Assembly (NCBI GenBank): GCA_009801085.1
Contig: VNWV01000010.1
Span: forward strand, 806,001 to 870,000
DNA length: 64,000 bases
Reading direction: 5' to 3'
From: Lasiodiplodia sp. COLG20
Lineage: Eukaryota; Ascomycota; Dothideomycetes; Botryosphaeriales; Botryosphaeriaceae
The translations under genes were made by a program, and so were the position numbers. The notes under the pieces are model-generated. The model had not been told where the DNA came from and ran no database searches. It was given only the letters and a program-made list of their open reading frames with translations. Positions 23,901-36,400 of the stretch are shown here, piece after piece; position 1 is the first letter of the stretch; the number at the start of each line of letters is the position of its first letter.

Positions 23901-26900
23901 GTCAGTGTCCTCTCTGGTCACCTTCTTGGCCTCTTCCTCCTCCGAAGGCTTAGCGTTCTTGAGCTCATCCAGCGCCGTCTTCAGATCCGCGACGAGCACC
24001 TCGACGACGGCAACATCACCCTTCGAAGCGACATCCTCGCCCTCAATCTTGGCGGTGAGCTTGTCGATGGCCTCGTTGGTTACCAAAACCGCGGCTTCGA
24101 CGATGTCCAAGTGCTCCTTCTTAACCACAGTCTCGGGGTCCGGCAGGACGATCTCGTCCAGCTTGGCCTTGGTGTTCTGGAGGAGAGTCTCGATGGCGTC
24201 GGTATCCTCCTTCCTGGCCAAGCCCTCAACTATCTCCGTGTCCCTGCGCTTGTCTTCGGAGAGAACGGTAACGGCTGCCTGCACGTCCTTCAAAAGCTCC
24301 TCGACGTTGACCAAGTCCTCCTTCAGAGCGATGCCTGCAAGATCGTCCTTGTGGGCGACGCCGTCCAAGTCTACCTTGTGAGCGATACCATCCAGGTCTT
24401 CCTTCATGGCGACACCCGGAGCGGCCTCGTTGGGAGGCGCAGGGGCCGGGATGTTCTGAATGTTGGAGTCCATCGCTTCAACCTTGATTTGCAGCTGAGT
24501 CATCAGGACCTCGAGCTCCTTCAAGTCATCGCGCTTGAGGCCCATTTCGGTCTCGGCCTCCTCCTCGGGTGCATCACGGGAGAGAGCCTTGTCGGGATCG
24601 TCGGCCAGAACGACCTCGTTGCCGACGGCCGAAATGTCATCCTCGACGGTGGCCTGCTTGTCGCCCTTGAGTCTGGTGATCTCGGTGCTGATGGACAGAA
24701 TTCCCTCCTTGAGAGTCTCGAGGATCTCGTAGTTGACAGACATGTCAATGGCCGCGCCAGCGCCGGTGACGGCCTTGATGTCGGTCCGCAAGCTCTCGAC
24801 TCCGTCGTTGATTGCGTCGAGGATCTCACCAGTAGCGGACATCTGGCGCTCCGGGTTGTCTATCTTCTTGGAGAGGTCGGAGCGGAGGTCATCCAAGCCC
24901 AGGCGGACCGTCTCCAGAATCTCTTCAGTGTCGGCGCGAGTGGCAACGTTGCTGAGGAGGCTCTTGCGGAGGTTCTCGAGTTGTTCGCAAAGCGCTTGAA
25001 GAGCTTCTTCACTGAGGCCGTGGCCAGGGTTCTCGGCTTGCGCCTCCTTGATGCCTTCGAGGCCAACACGAAGTGCTTCCAGAATCTCCTCTTTATCCTC
25101 TGATGCGCCGCCGCTCTTCACTAGGCTGCCGCCCAAAGTCTCGCGGAGGTGCTCGAGCTCTTCCTTGATGGCGGTGAGGGTCTCTTTGGAAGCCTCGCCT
25201 TGGTCATTCGCCAGCTGGGCCCGGAGCGTATCCATGTTCTCGCGGACGGCTTCGATGATGTCGTCCTTGCTGTCATCAGCGCCCGACTTGACCAACGTGG
25301 TCGCCAGAATCTCCCGAAGGTACTCAAACTCCTCCTTCATCGTCTTGACGACCTCCTCGCTCGATTGAGGCGCTCCGATCGCCTCGTCTCTCGCTTCGAT
25401 CTTCACGTGGAGATTTTCAAGGCTGGCGTGGATTGTGTCGAGAATTTCGTCGCGATGGGAAGCACTTCCATGGATGACGGCCTCGCGAAGCTGGTCGAAC
25501 TCGACCTTCATGGCCTCTTCCATCTCTTCCTTGATGGTGTCCTCGTCGTCGCGCTTCTGCATGTACGTCTTGAGACCGTCAAATCCTTCGTTCAAGGTTT
25601 GCAGGAGCTCGGCCTTGTCGCCGCTCGCTGCGGGCACGATCTGGCTGGTCAAGGACTCGTGCAGATGCTCAAACTCGGATCGGATGTAGTCCAGCATCTC
25701 AGCGCGGTTGATGGCCTGGTCGCCTTGGGGACCAGCAGCCACGTAGCCCTGCACGTCAGAACGAAGATTCTCAAATCCGCCGCGGAGGGAGTCGATAATT
25801 TCATCCTTGCCGGTGACGTCCTGAGCGCGATCCACGTAAGTCTCGACCTCTGCACGCAGCCTCTCCAAGCCGTCCTTGAGAGCGTCGAGGACCTGTTCGG
25901 TGTCGCGGCCGTTGGCCGAGGAATACGCCTTGAATTCCGTTCGCATATCCTCGACCAGTCCCTGCAGCCTGTTCATGACCTGTTCGCCATAGTTGCCAAG
26001 AGGGGTCTGGGTGCCCTCAAGACCGGCCTTGACGGCCTCGAAGAGGTCTTCACGGGAGATCTCGAGCTCGCGAGGGGCGCCGTCGAGACCTGCTTTGACG
26101 GCATCGAACAAGTCATCTCTAGAGATTTCGAGTTCGCGCGCGGCGGGCCCTCCGTGAGTTTCAAAGCCATCCCGAACTGCCTCCAGGATGATGCCACGGG
26201 TGAGCTCGGGATCCGGGTGGCTGGAAGGCGCGGCGACCTGCATCGACGGCCTGATCTCGTCCAGACACTCGCGCACGGCGGAAATGACTTCCTCACGGAT
26301 TTCGTGCGTGTTGTTGGGAGGCTCCGGGAATTCGACGTGGGTTAATGCCTCCATGACAGCGTCCATCACCTCGTCACGGCTGAGAGACTCCGGGGCGGAA
26401 GCGGAAGAGCGGTACTGAGTGAGACCTTCCCGAAGGCACTCGAGGATTTCGTCGCGTTCGAGGCCGAATTGCTGCAGCTCAATTTCGGGTTTGTAAGCTT
26501 CGTAAGCCTCCTTGACCGCCTCGAGAATGGCTTCCTTGTCGAGCGGCTGGCTGGAAGGTTGAGCAGGGTGATCGAGGCCCTGCTCGGCGAGAGCGTGCTT
26601 GACGACGGCGTACACCTCTTGATTGTCGACCGAGGCCATGGACGCGCCGGATCCTCGTCTCCTCGACCTCATAACGTAGTCCATGTGCTCCTTGAGTTCG
26701 GCTAGGCCCTCTTGCACGATGCGCGAGATGTCCTCCTTCTCGACGCCGTTCTCCAAAGCCAGCGCGCCGCTGCTGTTCGGTGTGACTTCGTCAATCTTGC
26801 GCCCGAGCTCGCGACCCATGCCGAGCACCTCGGCCCTCAGATCTCTCACCAAAGCCTTCGTTTCCGATGTGATGCCGCCCGACTCCTGCACGCTATCCTT

Positions 26901-28495
26901 GATCTTCCTCAAGAGCTTCAGCATGTCAGCACTGACGAAATCGGCGGCCTTGGGGCTGGAGTAAGGTTTCGAGGTGTTCGCATCGTTCGAAATGCCGAAC
27001 GCTGCGTTGATGTCGCGAGTAGCCCTAGCCACCTGGCTCTCGGGACTTCCTGCACGCTGCCTCTCGGACGGTACGTCCATGAGAGTGAGCGCGCGGCTCT
27101 CCGAGCCCTGCTTGATGAACTCCACCAGCTCGCCGACCTTTTTGGAAGTCTCGTTGGACTCTTGATTCGATTTCTCAAAGAGGCCGTTGAGAGTGTTGAT
27201 CAGACGCTCCTGGCCCTCCTTGGTGACCATTTCCCGCACAATCTTCTCGAGCATCGCTACACTCGCAGCTCCCTCAATCGAGTACGGGTTCGGGCTTCCT
27301 ATCCTCTCATCTACAAAGGGCGACGCCATGCGGGGAAGACGGAAGCCGTGCTTGTCCGACGCATCCGGAGTTCCGGGCACGGCGCTCATGCCACCGAAGC
27401 TATTGGACCTCGTGTGCAAGCCGGGAATGGGCGGGGGTGGGGCAAACAGGGCAGAGCCATTGATGTTGCTCACAAGCTCCTTCAGGCTCTTTCTGATGTC
27501 CTCGTCACGCGCGTTCGTCGCTTCCTTCAGGCTGATGAGGTCCGTCGCGTTGTCTTTGCTGCGTCGACTCAGCTGTGCCATCTCACGCTGCAAGTTGGAT
27601 GCTATTGTAGCGATTTCCTTGATTTGGATGGAGATGACGTCCGCGTCCTGCGGCTTCGCGCGAGGGGTGGAATTTGAAGTGTTGGTGGCATCGTGCAGAG
27701 GGGATTCAAAGTCTCGCAGAGGCATTGACTGGAGCGCCATGTAAGTTGCCGACGGCGGCGTGTTCTCGCCCAGTATCGCCTTGGGGTGCGACCTGTTGCC
27801 CGTACGCAGCGGCGGCGTGTCCCGCATGAGCTCGCGTTGCGCAGGCGTAGGTGTCCTGGAAGGCGTCTTGTCCGGGGATCCGGGAGGAGAGTTTACGTGT
27901 TCGGGGACGGCGGAAGAAGCACCATGTCTGCTGCTAGGCCTCTCTGGTGACTTCTCTGGCGAGCGGCTGGGGCTGAGTATACTTCTGAAGTCACGGAGAT
28001 TTGCGTCTTGGAATGACTGCATCCGCTTATGTGCAGCACCTTTGATGAGGGCCCTGTCGGGCGACGAGTTCTTGGGAGGCATGGGGTTGGTGGTGTAGTT
28101 GGGCGCATTTTCACGGGCCTTTTCTTCAAGCGCCTTCGCGGCATTTGCGATGGCGGCCGATGTGTTCGGGCGGGCGAGCAGGGGAGACCCAGGGTTCAAA
28201 GGCAGTGGAGGAGGAGCACGTTCCGGGTCTGAGCTGTCCCACCTAGAGAAACGGAAACGAGATGTCAGCGGCATTGTGTTCCTTCGTGCGGCGTTGTGGT
28301 AGGGCGCCGTGTGGGTAGCGGATCGCGTGACGTAAATCAGGCAGACACGCGAGGCCGGAGAGGATCAAAACAAAAAGATGGAGAGAGGGCGGCGTACATG
28401 GGGATGGACATCCTGCTGGAGTCCGAAGAGAAAGAATGCTGGTGCTTGACAAGAGCGTCAGGCTCCACGGAGCTCTGGCGACGGCTCGAAGGCAT
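20967..28495 (-). CDS. giant coiled-coil protein with tandem degenerate repeats (2457 aa)
   Basis: Two exons. The first (28495-28398) encodes MPSSRRQSSV... to SIP; a 155-bp intron (28397-28243, GTACGC..CTCTAG) splits an ATG codon; the second exon runs to TGA at 20967. The spliced join reads RMSIPMWDSSDPERAPPPLP. The first 250 residues are Ser/Pro-rich with many SP/TP sites. From about residue 570 to 1240 there are roughly 20 loosely tandem copies of a 30-45 residue amphipathic unit of form DEILEALREGLENLR. A second repeat type follows (HKVDLDGVAHKDDL and similar), then long coiled coil (about 1400-2000) including a run like LRQQVETLRHEKEMLTSQK. The C-terminus is acidic and carries SEAPTA hexapeptide repeats. 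No motor, kinase or membrane domain is visible. It looks like a cytoskeletal or organelle-tethering scaffold; that role is inference and I do not recognise a characterised orthologue. Confidence 0.85.
21266..21530 (-). repeat. 18-bp repeat tract encoding SEAPTA-like hexapeptides
   Basis: Within the C-terminal coding region of the coiled-coil gene, SEAPTA/SEVTTA/SEAPAA units recur about a dozen times in imperfect 18-bp steps. At least four consecutive units are identical at protein level. Such tracts often vary in copy number between strains. Confidence 0.85.
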
Positions 28496-30088
28496 CGTCT
28501 TGTGCTGTTAGAAGGACGCAAATGGGTATCTCAAATCGAGGAATGCTAAAGGCGACAATTCGGTGGAATGCGCGGATCACTGCGAGCGCGACGCGGGGAG
28601 GCGGTCAACGGCGCTGAACGTGGGCGACGACGCGTTCTAGAGAGCCGGCACGGCGACCCAGCGCGGACGTAGTAGAGGATCGGTGCGGGAGGGCGTTGGC
28701 AATGTGGAGAGAAGTGTCGGGCGCGCGGTAGGGTGTTGGTAAGTTATCAAAGCAGGGAAGAGCATGCGCGTGCATGGGTGGTTGCCATGGTCGTAAACAG
28801 CAGGTAAACAGTGCATTGACCGGGCGATCAGGCAGCGGCGACGCACATCGCGCGCGAGTGCTCCACGTCACAGCCTCGCCTGGGATCTGGGGCTGCCGCA
28901 GCACAAGCGACCGCGCGCCTTGGTTTGGGCACCGCTCCCTCGGCGTCGTCCAATCGCTGCGCCTGCGTCTGGGAACCACAGCAACCGCCTCAGCTTCCGC
29001 TTTGCACTGACAGCCAGGACTTCCTTCTCGACGCGCCTCGTCTGGCGCAAACAATTAAATCGCGCGCGCGCCCGCGTCCCCAACTCAACGCCGAATTTGC
29101 GTGTGCGGAGCCAACACAGCTCGCATCTGAAATCCAACGTGCGCTGCAGGCCTATTGCGCCGCCGCTTCCGGGGTCCTCTGAATCGTTATAGCGCCGAAG
29201 GGACACGACGTGCGCATGCGGTGCGATTGCCTCCTGCGCCAAGTCTCCCCCGAAGCGCCCAGGTAACAGCAGCTCAAACATATCGACGATAAGGCTGAGC
29301 GGTTTCCGCAAAGGTCCGAAGCCTTGGAAATCACGAGAACGTGCGGGCAAGCGGATGGGATGTCGGGTGCCCTCCGGTGGAGCCGCAAGGCGTGCTCTCT
29401 TCTCAACCAAAGATTCACATGCTCACTGGGATCGCCCGCGTTGGTGTCGCGATGCCTTCCTCCGTAGTCGACCGCTACTCGAGACGCGCTCACACGCTCA
29501 GCGCTGGTTTTCTGCTCATACACCGCCGGTGGTCATCGCAATCTCCATCTGCTTAGCTCGTCTTGTGACGGCGCCGCTGACGAGCGATAGCGCTGCCCAG
29601 GAAAACAGCGAAGCAGCAAAGTGGATGAAGATGGATTCACGAGATAGCGGTATAGTCTCAGTAGATGACGGAACCGTCGAAAGACACTAGATTACCTCCC
29701 GTAGTGCCTTTGTTAAGGGAAGATAAAGTGGGTGGGCTGCCAGCCGGATTGCGTGAAATACAAAACACCCAAGCCTTCCGAATCTCGAGATCCGCAATGT
29801 CCTGCCGTGAAGTCCTCGCCGTGCTGCGGACGGTCTTCTGCCGTTGCTGCTTCTCGCGCCGACGCCGCAGCAGAGGACTGCAGGCGAGCCGGGGCCGCAA
29901 ACGCGTGCGCTCATTGGACGGTGGCTCGGATCCAGCTTTTGGCCCGCCGGTGGGCGGATTATTTTAACGCCGAGCGTCCTCGCTTCCGGGCACCGCACGA
30001 TAGCGGATCCGGATTTTTACCCTCGCAACGACGACGACGACCCGTATCACGCCCATACCCGATCGCTCAACTGACGACAGCAGGCAAG
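28496..30088. other. divergent promoter region (coiled-coil gene / eL27)
   Basis: This 1.6-kb stretch separates the minus-strand coiled-coil gene from the plus-strand ribosomal protein gene. ORFs are short and overlap in opposite frames. An inverted CCAAT-like ATTGG at about 29913 lies 175 bp before the eL27 start. No gene is supported. Confidence 0.5.
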
Positions 30089-30783
30089 ATGAAGTGTACG
30101 TCGCCGCCCGCTGCATGCCATCGGACTGCCCTGCTGACCCTCGTACAGTCCTCAAGGTCGGCCGTGTCGCCATCATCACCCGGGGCCGCTATGCCGGCAA
30201 GAAGGTACGACGACAACCATCCACCCACACCCTGCGACCGATCACCGCCGACCGCTTTGTTTTCGAGGGAACGCATTGAGGAGGGAGGATCGGGATCGAG
30301 CGGTGGAATCGTTGGGAATCGCGAAAGAACAGCAAAAAGTTGACTCGGGCGTGGAACTACAGGTCGTGATCATCCAGCCCCAGGACAGCGGCTCCAAGTC
30401 GCACCCCTTCCCTCACGCTCTCGTCGCCGGTATCGAGCGCTACCCCTCCAAGGTCACCCGCCGCATGTCCAAGACCCGCCAGACCAAGAGGTCCAAGGTC
30501 AAGCCGTTCATCAAGACGGTCAACTACAACCACCTCATGCCCACCCGCTACACCCTGGAGCTCGAGGGCCTGAAGGGCGTCGTCACCAACGACACCTTCA
30601 AGGAGGTTTCGCAGCGCGAGGAGGCCAAGAAGACCGTCAAGAAGGCTCTTGAGGAGAGGTACCAGAGCGGCAAGAACAGGTGGTTCTTCACTCCTTTGCG
30701 TACGTCCACCCCGTTTTCCGAAACCGGCCCCGCTCGGACGCGAAGCGCAACCACTGACACTTTTTCCGACAACAGGTTTCTAG
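30089..30783 (+). CDS. RPL27: 60S ribosomal protein eL27 (L27)
   Basis: Four exons: 30089-30095, 30149-30204, 30363-30699 and 30776-30783, 135 residues in total. The product starts [20 protein letters not shown] and continues [20 protein letters not shown], the eL27 KOW-type N-terminus. It ends in the family signature [10 protein letters not shown]. The first coding exon is only 7 nt (ATG AAG T) and the last only 8 nt (GT TTC TAG), so a simple ORF search misses both ends. All three introns (53, 158 and 76 bp) have GTACG donors and CAG acceptors, with CTGAC-type branch sites in the first and third. Length equals that of other fungal eL27 proteins. It is a component of the large cytosolic ribosomal subunit. 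Confidence 0.98.
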
Positions 30784-32798
30784 GCGTCTCGTTTCTCTCG
30801 GATATGTGGCATTGCGGTGGGGCGCGGCTTGCTTGAATGATCCGGCGTCAAAAAGATGTAGCTGGATTTCAAAAAAACAATCGAAATTCCCATACTGCAT
30901 AGGCTCCATCAAACCCACGCAGCACATCCTACACCTTGAGCCGTGATTGTCGGATTTTCTACGGAACCTATGAATACCTGGGGTGGAAGGGAAAGGATGG
31001 CACGGAAGAGACAAAACCGGGGCGTTTTCTTTCGTGGCCAACAGTCACCTTGAGCTTTTGATAGACTCTGCGACAGTCTAATCGAATGAAAAAAAAAGCT
31101 TGCTGCCGTCAACGTTTCGTCGTGCTGCGTCTGCCGGTGCCCGATGACCCCACCGCGACAAAAAGCTTAATCGCGAGCTGACGATCCAGGGCGAATCGCA
31201 CAAAGTAGCTGAAGAAAAAGCCTCTAACGTCACCGCAGTGCAGGTACGCAAGCCCATGCCACAGAAGCGAATCGAGAAAGTTCACCAGTGGCACGGTCAC
31301 AAGGCTGGCCGCCGCCGATCGCACAATTGCATAACCCCCCCAACCCCACTCAGGCCGTCTGCCATCATTGCCTCCACCCCCAATCAATCAGGCATGCCGT
31401 CCTGCCTTGATTATTACTATCTGCCCGCATCCGCACGCAGCTCTCACACCACGATCACGCTGTTGTTGGATCACCGGCCCGAAGCGCAAAAAGAGCGAAG
31501 CGCCAGATGCGAGACACGAGCAATTTACGTCGAGCCGCGGCATCTTTTTCTTGTGATGGGAGAGTTCTTGGGATCGAAAAGCCCGCCACGCTTGCCCACT
31601 GGTTGACTCCGACGCGCTTGTTTCCTTCCACCCTCGCACCCCGGCGCTACTCACCGTACTAGAAGTGATTAATCCCACCCTGACCAAAAAGGAAAATTGG
31701 ACAGGATACCGAAGTCTTGGGGTGGTTTTTGGGACCTTATTTAGTAAAGCAATAGAGTGAGGATACTAAAAGCTAATAGAGACATTGGAATCTTACACGA
31801 CTGGTTCATCAATCATCATAAGGCTTAGAGAACGGAGGAGCGGGGCCGACGAAAATAACAACTCGACCTTTCTTCACTATTTTGCCAATTTATGGACCAT
31901 GAGAAGCAGCCGTCTCAATTCTTTTTTCTCTTCTCGCAGCTAAATCTTTTTTTACTGGCCCGAATTCAGTTTCTTTATAGGATAGTAATGAGAGCATCCC
32001 TCCCGAGACGGAAGAGACCCCTGACCGCAATCTTGTCGTCGTCTTCTCACATCAGAGCCGGCTTTTGAGATGCGACCGGAATGAAAATGCGAAGAGTGCG
32101 TGTGTGACGTGTGGCTCGGCATTTGCACCCACGAAAGTGGGAAGCCGCAGCTCAACAAAAAGACTTCCCGGCCGGATCGAATTCCGAAGCGCGACGAAAC
32201 AGCGAACCAAAGGGAAGTGGGAAAGGAGAATAGAACAATCGAGAAGTCTATTAGTCCACGCACGCGGCCGTGAATACGGTACAATCCAAAACGGAGTTGC
32301 GGGCAGAAACAAAAATATAAATAATGCAAAGCAAAAGCCGATATGCAACATGCCCCGGATCCCCCGCATCCCGGCCCAAACCATAAACATGTCAATTCCC
32401 AACAGTCGTAGAAAAAAATGTGTGCATATCGAAAACCCCCCATACGCACATCACAGAAAGAAAACAATCGAAAGACGACGGAGTAGTATCTGTGTGTGCT
32501 GTAGTTTTTAAGAAGCGCAACCAATGGGGTGGTTGCGGAGAAAGGGAGGGGGCGTTGGAGCAAGCTCCGATAACCAAGCACGCAATTGGCAGTGCGATCG
32601 TGTGCGGTGAGCGGGTGAGTTGCGAACGGTGGGGGAGGGAGAAGGTCGTGGACGGAAGGAAAGGGAGGGTGACGCCATGGCGGGGCTGGCCGGGCGATTC
32701 AACCTAAATCAACCGGCCAAGCGCCACCTGGATCACTCTCCCCACAGATCGCGTCAAATACACTTTACGATCTGGGCGATGCGTTGATTCAGGCTCGC
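30784..32798. other. intergenic region between convergent genes
   Basis: It holds the 3' flanks of eL27 (+) and of the perilipin gene (-). The longest ORF (31952-32581, -) has a translation rich in Phe, Ser, Cys and Tyr with no domain and is not called. No RNA gene was recognised. Confidence 0.5.
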
Positions 32799-33420
32799 TT
32801 AGTTGTTCACCTTCTCGTGCGCATACTTCTTCGCCTCCTCCTTCTTGGGGCCCAGGTAGTCTGCGATCAGGTGCAGCACGTCAACCGTGACCTTGAGCTC
32901 GGTGCTAATGACGGCCTTGGCGGTGGTGATCAGGCCGTTGCCTCCCGTCTTCTGGTACTCGTCGTTGTAAGTGCTGAGCAGGTAGTCCCTGCCCTGGCCG
33001 GCGATGCGCAGGGGGAAGTATGCGACGTCAACGACCTTGGTCTTGATGGTCGACGTCTCCTCCTTGACGATGGGGAAGCGCTTCTCGACCTCGCTCAGGC
33101 CGTTGTCGGCCAGGCTGTCGGCGCGCTGGACGTAGGGCGCGACGAAGCCGTAGGGCTTGGACAGGTAGGGCACGATGGGCTTGCCGAAGCGGTCGTAGGC
33201 GGCGTTGCTGAGATCCAGCGACTTCTGGCCGTAGGGGTTGGACTTGTAGGTGCTGATCAGATCCGAGACGACGGGATACGACGACAGGTGCTGCGTTGGC
33301 GCGGTCAGATAGGCGTGTACAAGGCGCGGCGGGGTAGCTTACAGAGACGAAGTGCGAGGAAGGCTTCTCGCCGTTGGTCAGAGGCTCGCCCATTTTTGCG
33401 GTGGTTTCAGCGTGGGGCAT
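32799..33420 (-). CDS. CAP20: CAP20-like fungal perilipin (lipid droplet protein)
   Basis: Two coding exons (33420-33343 and 33290-32799) flank a 52-bp intron (GTAAGC..CGCAG, branch CTGAC), giving 189 residues. The spliced sequence reads SSHFVSHLSSYPVVSDLIST across the junction, then SNPYGQKSLDLSNAAYDRFG and SKPYGFVAPYVQRADSLAD, and ends AKKYAHEKVNN. This is the pattern of the CAP20/MPL1 family, perilipin-like proteins that coat lipid droplets and were described for appressorium function in plant pathogens. Residues 60-120 are amphipathic and could bind the droplet surface. The start is ATG 33420; a second in-frame ATG at 33393 could also serve. A probable 5' UTR intron lies just upstream. 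The homology is strong; a role in infection cannot be read from this sequence. Confidence 0.92.
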
Positions 33421-33427
33421 AGATTTT

Positions 33428-33494
33428 CTGGGGCGGCAATGCGCTGTCAGTAGCTGAGCTGGCAACGAGCGAGGGGCAGCGCCAATTGACGTAC
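33428..33494 (-). other. probable 5' UTR intron of the perilipin gene
   Basis: On the minus strand a GTACGT donor (33494), a CTGAC branch site and a CCCCAG acceptor (33428) define a 67-bp intron ending 7 nt before the ATG. It is supported by signals only. Confidence 0.6.
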
Positions 33495-36400
33495 CGCAGT
33501 GGATGAGAGCGACGGATGCAGCAGTCACTGAGCTATCGGGGCGGCAGCGACTCTGGAGATATCTGGCAGCGGCGGGCAGGAGGGTCAGCAACCGTCGGAA
33601 TTTGAAGGGCATTCCGCAATTCGGGCACTCACCGTGGATTGCAGAGGAGACTTGGGCGGCGCGGAGTAGAAAGGGGGGCCGACGACGGTTTGGCTCAGAG
33701 GAAGTTGGGTTGGGTGATGGTGGACAGAGCAGAGATGGAACTGGTAGAAAGCTTGCACGGGAGCAGGCAGCGGGCTCGATTTACATGTGAATTCGGCGCA
33801 CGGACGCGTTACGTATGAGGGCGCGCCCAAGCGACCAGCGATAAGGCGGGCCAGGGCGACGCTTCCGGCCACTCATCCCTACCGCGACGAGAGATCCCGG
33901 AGCATCGCGGCCAATCCGGACGCCAGCGCATGGCGGAGCGTGATGCCGGCGTGAGGCATTGTCGAAGCATGAGGCGCCTGCTCCGCCCCGACGCTGCTGC
34001 TCTTGCCAGCCGTTGCGCCTCCGTCACGCCAAATCGCTCAGGCCAGAGCGCCGCCGCCGCCGCCTGCTCGCCCGAGCCGGGCGCCGTGCCCGCCTCGCGG
34101 CCCGGTGCGGTATATGTCACTCAACGCCCATCAGCGCGCGCGGCCGGGCTGGCTGCTCGGGGCGACTCCGACAATGGGGTTCTGCCCGGCAAGCATCTGC
34201 GGCGCGCGCTCGAACGGGGTAGGATGCAGAGTGCATATTATGGCGCAAGTGGTGAGTGGGATGCCGACTGAGAAGTCGTGGCCCACGAGCCTGCGCGCGC
34301 AGGCTGACATGTGAATTCGTCCGGGCGCTCGTGAATCTCCTGCTTCCCTGCTGCTCCACTCGTCCCATCGTGCGTCGCTCAGAGCAGACGTCTCATCCGA
34401 CGCTCGTCGTCCTGTATTGGAGCGCGGCCCAGGCCCCGAACCAGCGCGCGCCGTCGCCGTTGGCGCTGCTCTCTGCATCCCCACGGCAGAGCCCGCAGAG
34501 GCGCGCGCGTGGCCAGCATGCAGTCGTGGCCAGCTGCTGCCTCTTACCAATCAGTCCAAGCAATAATGGCACGGCTAGCCTTTTGCCGTCCCGCCAGCAC
34601 CCCGGCGAGCCTCCCCACTTATCTTATTCTCCAGCTCTTCTCACATGTCACCTTTCGGCTCTTCACGTGAGAATAGGAGTCCAATCGACGGAGCAGTCGA
34701 GCGGCTCGTCGACGATCCCATTCCATCCCGCTTGCAGGATTGCCAACGAACCCTTACCGGGACAGGGCACCCCTGCTGCGATGCTCTCAACATCGACCCG
34801 TCTTGCTGAGCTTCGCCAGCGCAACACTGTCGCGAGCTTATTCCTGGACCCTGAAGATTCAAAACGGCCCAGCTGAAAAGCAATATAAAAAAAGCTGGCG
34901 GCAACCCCTTCCTGCCCCAGCCATTGGCCGCCAGCTACGCGAGATGAGTGCCTCCTACTGCAGGCACTCGGACAACCGGCTTTTGACTTCTCATTTTGAT
35001 ATCCACACCAGCAACCACCCCCCGGATCGTCGATCCTGCGGGCGCTTCCCTTTATCCAACCAAACATCTCGCCTCATCGCCTCGTCCCCTGGCTTCCCGC
35101 CGGCCTTGGAATCCTTCTGCGAATGCTGTGCTACCGTTTAAACTTTTGACATCCGAGACGGCCCAACGGCCAGAGAGGCCAGGCCCGCATGCAGTAATCC
35201 GCCACAAGATCTCCCGCCACACCCAACACTTGATATTTCCCCCGAGAACCGTGTCAAATCCCGATAGAACACTTGCACGCGGGAACGTCGCACAGCAGAT
35301 CTCTGACATATGTGATCGACGACGCCATTCTCCGTCCTTTATCTCCTCCAGAATTCTCCACCATTCCACTCTCGCCTTTTGCTTCCGTCCTTTCCATTCG
35401 GTACTGGTGACGTACTCGCACTGAGAGATCTGCGACAGTGGGGGCAATCATACCTGAATACCGCGGCCATTGCAGGTATACTGACGGTTTGCGGTATAAA
35501 CAACCCCAACCAAACCCCAAAGACCCCACTAACCCCCACCATAACGTCAACCCCCCTTCTCACCCACCAAGACCTTGGCAGTGGAGAGGACATGATACGG
35601 AAGGATTCTGAACCTGGCCGTGCCTGCCGCGCGTACGAGGAGATTAGGAGAATTAGGGACGAAGCTGCTCCCTCAACACTTGCGGCTATGACAGTATCGG
35701 CTCGTAAACGCGGCTTTCCTCTCCTTCCCCCACCCGCTTGTTGGACGGTCAACTCGAATGGAAGACGAGACAGGGTTGTACAACAGCCCTGTCTTTGTCC
35801 TTGAGAAGATCGTAGAAGGTTGAGCCAGTGCGAGGGAACGCCAGCCCGCTTTGGCAACAGTGGTGATGTCACCCCGCGTACGGCCCTCCCTTAAGAGGGC
35901 AGTGAAAGTGATGACGAGATTGTTTACCACGGAGAATGGAGCCGGACTGCCGGACCCTTTGGGACTCGCCTAGGATGGTGACCTGGAGCAAGTGCATCGT
36001 TCTCTGCCGCTGGCCACTTGAAGGGTGGAGACGAGGACGTTGCCGCAAATTCCGGGCTGCAGGCTCCTTGCATCTCTGACCAATATTTTCTAAGTGTGTT
36101 ACAAGTTTACTCGTGGAAGGTGCAGAAGAAAAAAAGACAGAGAAAAAAAAAAGCATACAAATTCTGATCGTCATACAAAGTTAAATTACTACAAATGCTA
36201 TTAATTGTTATCTAAAGGTAATTCATCTACCTTCTAAATTATGCTGCTCTTATTAAATCCATTAAGATAATAATCTTCAGCGTTAAAAATTGTTTAAGAT
36301 GCTAGTCGGAAGTAAATATATCGTTGCCCACCGTTAGTCGGTACAAGAGTAAAACTTTATCATAAATTTCTAGCTATATACTTCTAACATCTACGAATAA

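Noticed and set aside
20967..28098. Many long plus-strand ORFs (for example 22032-23864 and 25149-26345) opposite the coiled-coil gene
   Set aside because: They are mirror frames of a strongly codon-biased minus-strand gene. Their translations are Leu/Val/Gly/Asp-rich with no domain.
31952..32581. 209-codon minus-strand ORF
   Set aside because: The composition is improbable (Phe, Cys, Tyr and Ser-rich) and there is no start context, domain or exon logic.
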